A DNA stretch of 64,000 nt from Capillidium heterosporum (taxonomy: Eukaryota > Entomophthoromycota > Entomophthoromycetes > Entomophthorales > Capillidiaceae), in contig WBMQ01000008.1 in assembly GCA_016630905.1 (NCBI GenBank), forward strand, positions 1,116,001-1,180,000, given 5' to 3'. The notes below the pieces were generated by a model. It saw only the letters and a list, made by a program, of their open reading frames with translations, searched no databases and had not been told where the DNA came from. Below, in pieces: positions 60,091 to 64,000 of this stretch. The translations under genes and the position numbers were made by a program. The number at the start of each line of letters is the position of its first letter. Positions within the stretch are counted from its first letter, which is position 1.

Positions 60091-62774
60091 TAAACTTTTG
60101 GATTTGTATATGGTTTATATTATGTTTATAGTATTTTCATAGTTTTGGATTAGTTTGAGATACATATATACCTGAAGGAAGACTACAAGGAACCTAATTC
60201 AGGGCTTACTACTTTAGGTTGAGTTTGTGGATAGCAAATATATAGTACAAATTTGGGTTGGATCAACCAATAAAAGCTTGTGCCAAAGTACACTCAGCAA
60301 TGTCAAAGGTATCAAAGTTGAATCAGTTAAAAAATTACCAAGTTGTTCAACATATATATTTAATTAATTTATAAGATAATTGGTTCTCATAGTTTTATAG
60401 TGTTTATATGCTTTAAAACCTAATATAAATTACTGTTCTAAAAATTTACAACACAATTTTAAACTCAAGATATCTATTTAGCAATCTGTATAAAACATTC
60501 AAGTAGCACAATAAAACTATTTGGTACATATAGGCACTATATAAATAATTTAATTAATTGGAAAGTATACTTAAATAGTCTTGATGTAAATTAGTTAAAA
60601 ACGCCTTTTAACTCTTTACTAAGCTTAGAAATGACCACTTACAAGTGAAGATATCCGTGCTACACTAGCCCGAGTTTTACATTACTGATAACAGCTTTTG
60701 AAGCAACAGATTTTGAAGGCTACAATGGCCAAAAATAACGACTTTGTACTCTTACCCATTCCCTAACTCTCAACAAGTTAAAGAACCAAACCTTGAATAT
60801 GTTATAAAAGGCAATTCCCTACTCTATCGACCTCTTAGCTTTAAATGAAAATAAATAAAATGCAGGTCATAGAAACCTCTCAACTAGTTTAGGCTTTGAT
60901 CAGGACAAAGTAGATAACTATACCATCTATGTAGAGAACTTTAGGATGAGCCAGCGTGGATCGAAAGATGCGTACTATCAAAACATTATTAAATTTTCAC
61001 TGATAAAAGGAATTATGTCAAGCCAACAGTGTCATATTTAGAGAGGAATTGGAAGTCAACCCCGTATCCATCTTAATTTTTACCAAGCCAGCCATCTGAG
61101 TTAACCTTATTTACAAAATGTAAGGAATTGTCAACTTGGATTCAAAGTTAATACGTGGTATATATTGTTAACGACTTTAAGGTTTACGTAAAGCTGATGA
61201 ATGAAAGAGTTGTTGAAGCTCTCTTGGCTAATAATGTCCAGCCTAACTATGAAGAGGATGGCATCGCCCTTAAAATGGAACCAAAGTAAGCTATCTGGCA
61301 TTGAGGTAACTACTCAAAGTTGTTAGGAAGGAACACGGGGCTAGTAATATCAACGCATTTATGCAAATTAAAAAAAGTGTAAACTTGGAAAATATAGATA
61401 AGTTAGCTATTAGGAAGCTAAAAGTTTATATTTTAATGCTGAAATGAAGACTATCACAATATTTTCCGCAGGTATATCATCCAAGTTCAGACCCCTATTG
61501 GAACGATTGATCAAGCCAGTTACCAACCTGAAGCCACAGTTGACATCGATTCTAATATCCAGCTCAGTATCTACACATACTTTTGCAACATTTGTAACTT
61601 CCAACTTTGCTGCTTTATTTGGTAACAAACCTATGCTCATAGACATTCCTACTGATCGAAATACTCATTGAAGTTAGTATGGACTAAACTAAAGCAGGAA
61701 AAACTAGATGCCATCCTATCTCGATTCAAGATTCCATCACCAATTACCAACCAGTAGTATTGTAAATGTAGAAAAAGTCATTTCATTTCGAATATAGTTA
61801 AGAGTCATACCATCAAACACTACTTGGAAACAGGAAAAATTACTACCAAAGTTTGAAAGTGTAGTTTGAAGTTTAAAAGTCAATTGACATCTACTACGCT
61901 TTAACTCGTGCTAAGAGATTTCTAACTCATTAGCCGTTTTACACTTTCTTGGCCCTGGTTTTAATTGTGCTTCGTTTAACTCCCAACGCTATAGAGCCTC
62001 CACTTCCCTTCTCGATTTGCTAGATACCAGAGTATCATCCTTATATTACATTATATTGATTATAGTGCTAGAGTTACTCCATCTATATTATAAAGCTTAA
62101 TTTTATGTCTAAATAAATATTATCTTGTTCGATTTTTTACAGATGTATTTGTTTAATCTTTAAGATGAAGAATAATGAAGCTCGATGTATAGATATATTT
62201 ATGTTAGTCCGTCAACTTACAATATAGAGTTTCAAAGTGTTGTTATGAATCAATAACAATAAACTTTTGAATAGATCCAAGTAAAACTGTAGCACCAAAA
62301 GCTCATAAAGATGGAAGCATAATAGCTTATAAAAATCAAGCACGTAGCAAAAGATTAGAATAGATAGATAAATAAAATGACAAAGTTGCTTAATTCCGAA
62401 TACTATATTAGTTATCACTGTTGATATAGAAACAATTGGTTTTGTATTTATGAAATTTACAAACTTAACTTGACCCATCAGAAATTTTGAAAGAGAGATG
62501 GGCCTTTAAATTATTGAGGACCCACTCTAATTAAACGCACTGCTAAAATATAAAGTGCTAGTCGTTGAAATTGATATATGCTACATCAACAAAAGAAGCG
62601 AACTAAACTAAGAAGAGCATAATAGTTTTAATAAGTATCTCCTATTGAGACAAAATAACAAGTTTCGATATCCAAAGAACAGCAAAGCAATAAACCCAAA
62701 CTAAAGTTGATATCGAGATGAATTCGTACTAAAACCTCTTCTAAAGTATCGAATATTAAATACTAAGCCTTCAT
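60091..62774. other. Intergenic with decayed coding-like scraps
   Basis: 2.7 kb without an intact gene. Two stretches look like remnants of coding sequence: about 61164-61289 (NDFKVYVKLMNERVVEALL, then NVQPNYEEDGIALKMEPK and a stop) and 61444-61671 (a 75-codon frame with FRPLLERLIKPVTNLKPQL). I cannot assign a family. Either could be part of a dead element. Confidence 0.35.
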
Positions 62775-63272
62775 CTAAGTGTTATTTTTAGGGACAAAAC
62801 CTAAATGAAAAAGATAGGATATTAGTAAACCAAAAATATTAGATGTCTTACCATATTTCTTCCGTTCGTAAAAGAGGTCGGTCTTAGAGCTACCCAAGTT
62901 GACTATTTTAGGGCAACCATCTCTATCCTTCTCTTGGACCGTACATTCCTTACAATAATAAGCGTCAGAAATACCTTGGCCACCACAGATGACACATCTA
63001 CCTTGGTAGGAACCATAGTTGCATTCGTCACAGATGTTTACCAAAGTACTAGGTCGTACTAAACTATCACATATAACACACTTTCCGTCACCTATAAATT
63101 TTAATGTTTAGTATACTAGTGACACTAATAAAGTTACATTTTTCACATAATCTACCGATAGCTATTTGATTTAAAAAATAATAAGTTAGGTTAATTTTAA
63201 ATATGGAAGGTGAAGCTTACCTATACCAGCTTGTTTACGGCACATAATTAAGTCGGGATGATGTTTGGACAT
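62775..63272 (-). CDS. PHF5A: PHF5A/Rds3, SF3b splicing-factor subunit
   Basis: Zinc-knot subunit of SF3b in the U2 snRNP that helps hold the branch-point adenosine. Four exons: 63272-63221, 63161-63138 (only 24 nt), 63091-62852 and 62800-62775; 113 residues, the family's usual ~110. It starts [17 protein letters not shown], then [56 protein letters not shown] and FYERKKYG. All the zinc cysteines are present. The C-terminus FVPKNNT differs from the short basic FKKR end of animals and is encoded by its own small exon. It is a nearly invariant eukaryotic protein, so the identification is certain. Confidence 0.97.
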
Positions 63273-64000
63273 TTTATTTACAATTTGAGTACTTGAACTG
63301 AAAACTTAGAGATGCGAATTTTCAGGTCCAAGTCAGTTTGGTTTTTGAAAGATAGCCAAGCTTAGCCCAAATATTTGGATACTTTGATGGGAGCTGATTG
63401 GTTTATTGATCAAATTCACTTTTGAATGGTGTTGAACTACACGATCTAATTTGGAGCTAAAAGTACTGGACATCATCATATTTGTTATATGAATATCAGA
63501 TGGAGGGATGTATATATAAAAGAGATGTATTTTGAGTGGAAGTACATATATTATATTAGTATTGAATGAAATAAATGGGAGTAATATGCTTATTTAAGTT
63601 ATAAAGAAAACGAATGTCAGTTTGTAAATCATGTAGAAAATTAAATGATAAGGGACTAAAGAATCAGGAAGCAGATGAAATAAGTAGTAAAATATAGGAA
63701 TATAACCACAAGGGCTTTATAAATAAGCATATAGCATATCAGTCCTCTCTAAAACTTACATATCTATAATCCTGCCGAAATTTAATTGTTTGATAACTTT
63801 AAGTTTGGAGGTAGAAGCCAAAACTCCAGCTTTCAAACTTGGTAGGTCATATCTCTTCAAAAGCTGATGCCTCATTCGATTAATTTCATAGAGTCATTAT
63901 AATTACTACCTGTATATCATCAAGTAAACGATCTATCTATTCGATTGTCAGTAACATAATGTACTTGAAAGATATCTTTTTCACTTTTAATTGTCGGTAA
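63273..64000. other. Intergenic to window end
   Basis: PHF5A promoter side and AT-rich DNA; no gene seen. Confidence 0.5.

Overview
The window is nuclear DNA of an AT-rich fungus. Genes are small and cut by many short introns (mostly 35-60 nt; GT-AG, often GTAAG at the donor and CTAAC/CTAAT before the acceptor). The gene set is fungal: a Dnf-type flippase, Gpi18, Dpm1, Hse1, Not4, Tom22, a C2H2 factor with fungal-type fingers and a secreted subtilisin. No sequence here fixes the species. An early-diverging (zygomycete-grade) lineage is my guess only. Spliced models for enolase, PDH E2, Dpm1, Gpi18, the HAD protein, the FAD enzyme and PHF5A all close in frame at family-typical lengths, so those exon maps are fairly secure.

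Layout. 1-2.7 kb: 3' part of a P4-ATPase. 3.3-4.1 kb: two tRNA-Lys(CTT) genes. 4.6-9.1 kb: enolase and the mitochondrial PDH E2, both minus strand. 10.4-19.7 kb: orphan four-helix membrane protein, short bHLH protein, alkaline ceramidase, Dpm1, and a C2H2 factor with about 3 kb of empty upstream DNA. 22.7-24.1 kb: a broken unrecognised gene. 25.8-27.7 kb: Hse1/STAM (ESCRT-0). 28.0-31.0 kb: a large near-perfect inverted repeat carrying four more copies of the same tRNA-Lys gene, with a seventh at 31.8 kb. 32.4-38.4 kb: FAD amine-oxidase-like enzyme, a small orphan, Gpi18 and a HAD hydrolase in tight convergence. 39.9-40.8 kb: hAT transposase fossil. 41.9-49.1 kb: three tandem short-chain dehydrogenases, one intact, one with a single-base shift, one a clear pseudogene. 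50.1-56.4 kb: very long Not4 ubiquitin ligase, then Tom22. 58.9-60.1 kb: subtilisin. 62.8-63.3 kb: PHF5A/Rds3 splicing factor.

The functions are mixed housekeeping (glycolysis, pyruvate oxidation, GPI/dolichol mannosylation, sphingolipid turnover, protein import, splicing, endosomal sorting). I see no functional cluster. The most striking features are the tRNA-Lys palindrome, the decaying SDR array, and a run of one-base frameshifts in otherwise intact genes. The frameshifts all lie at short homopolymers, which suggests sequence over-calls rather than biology.
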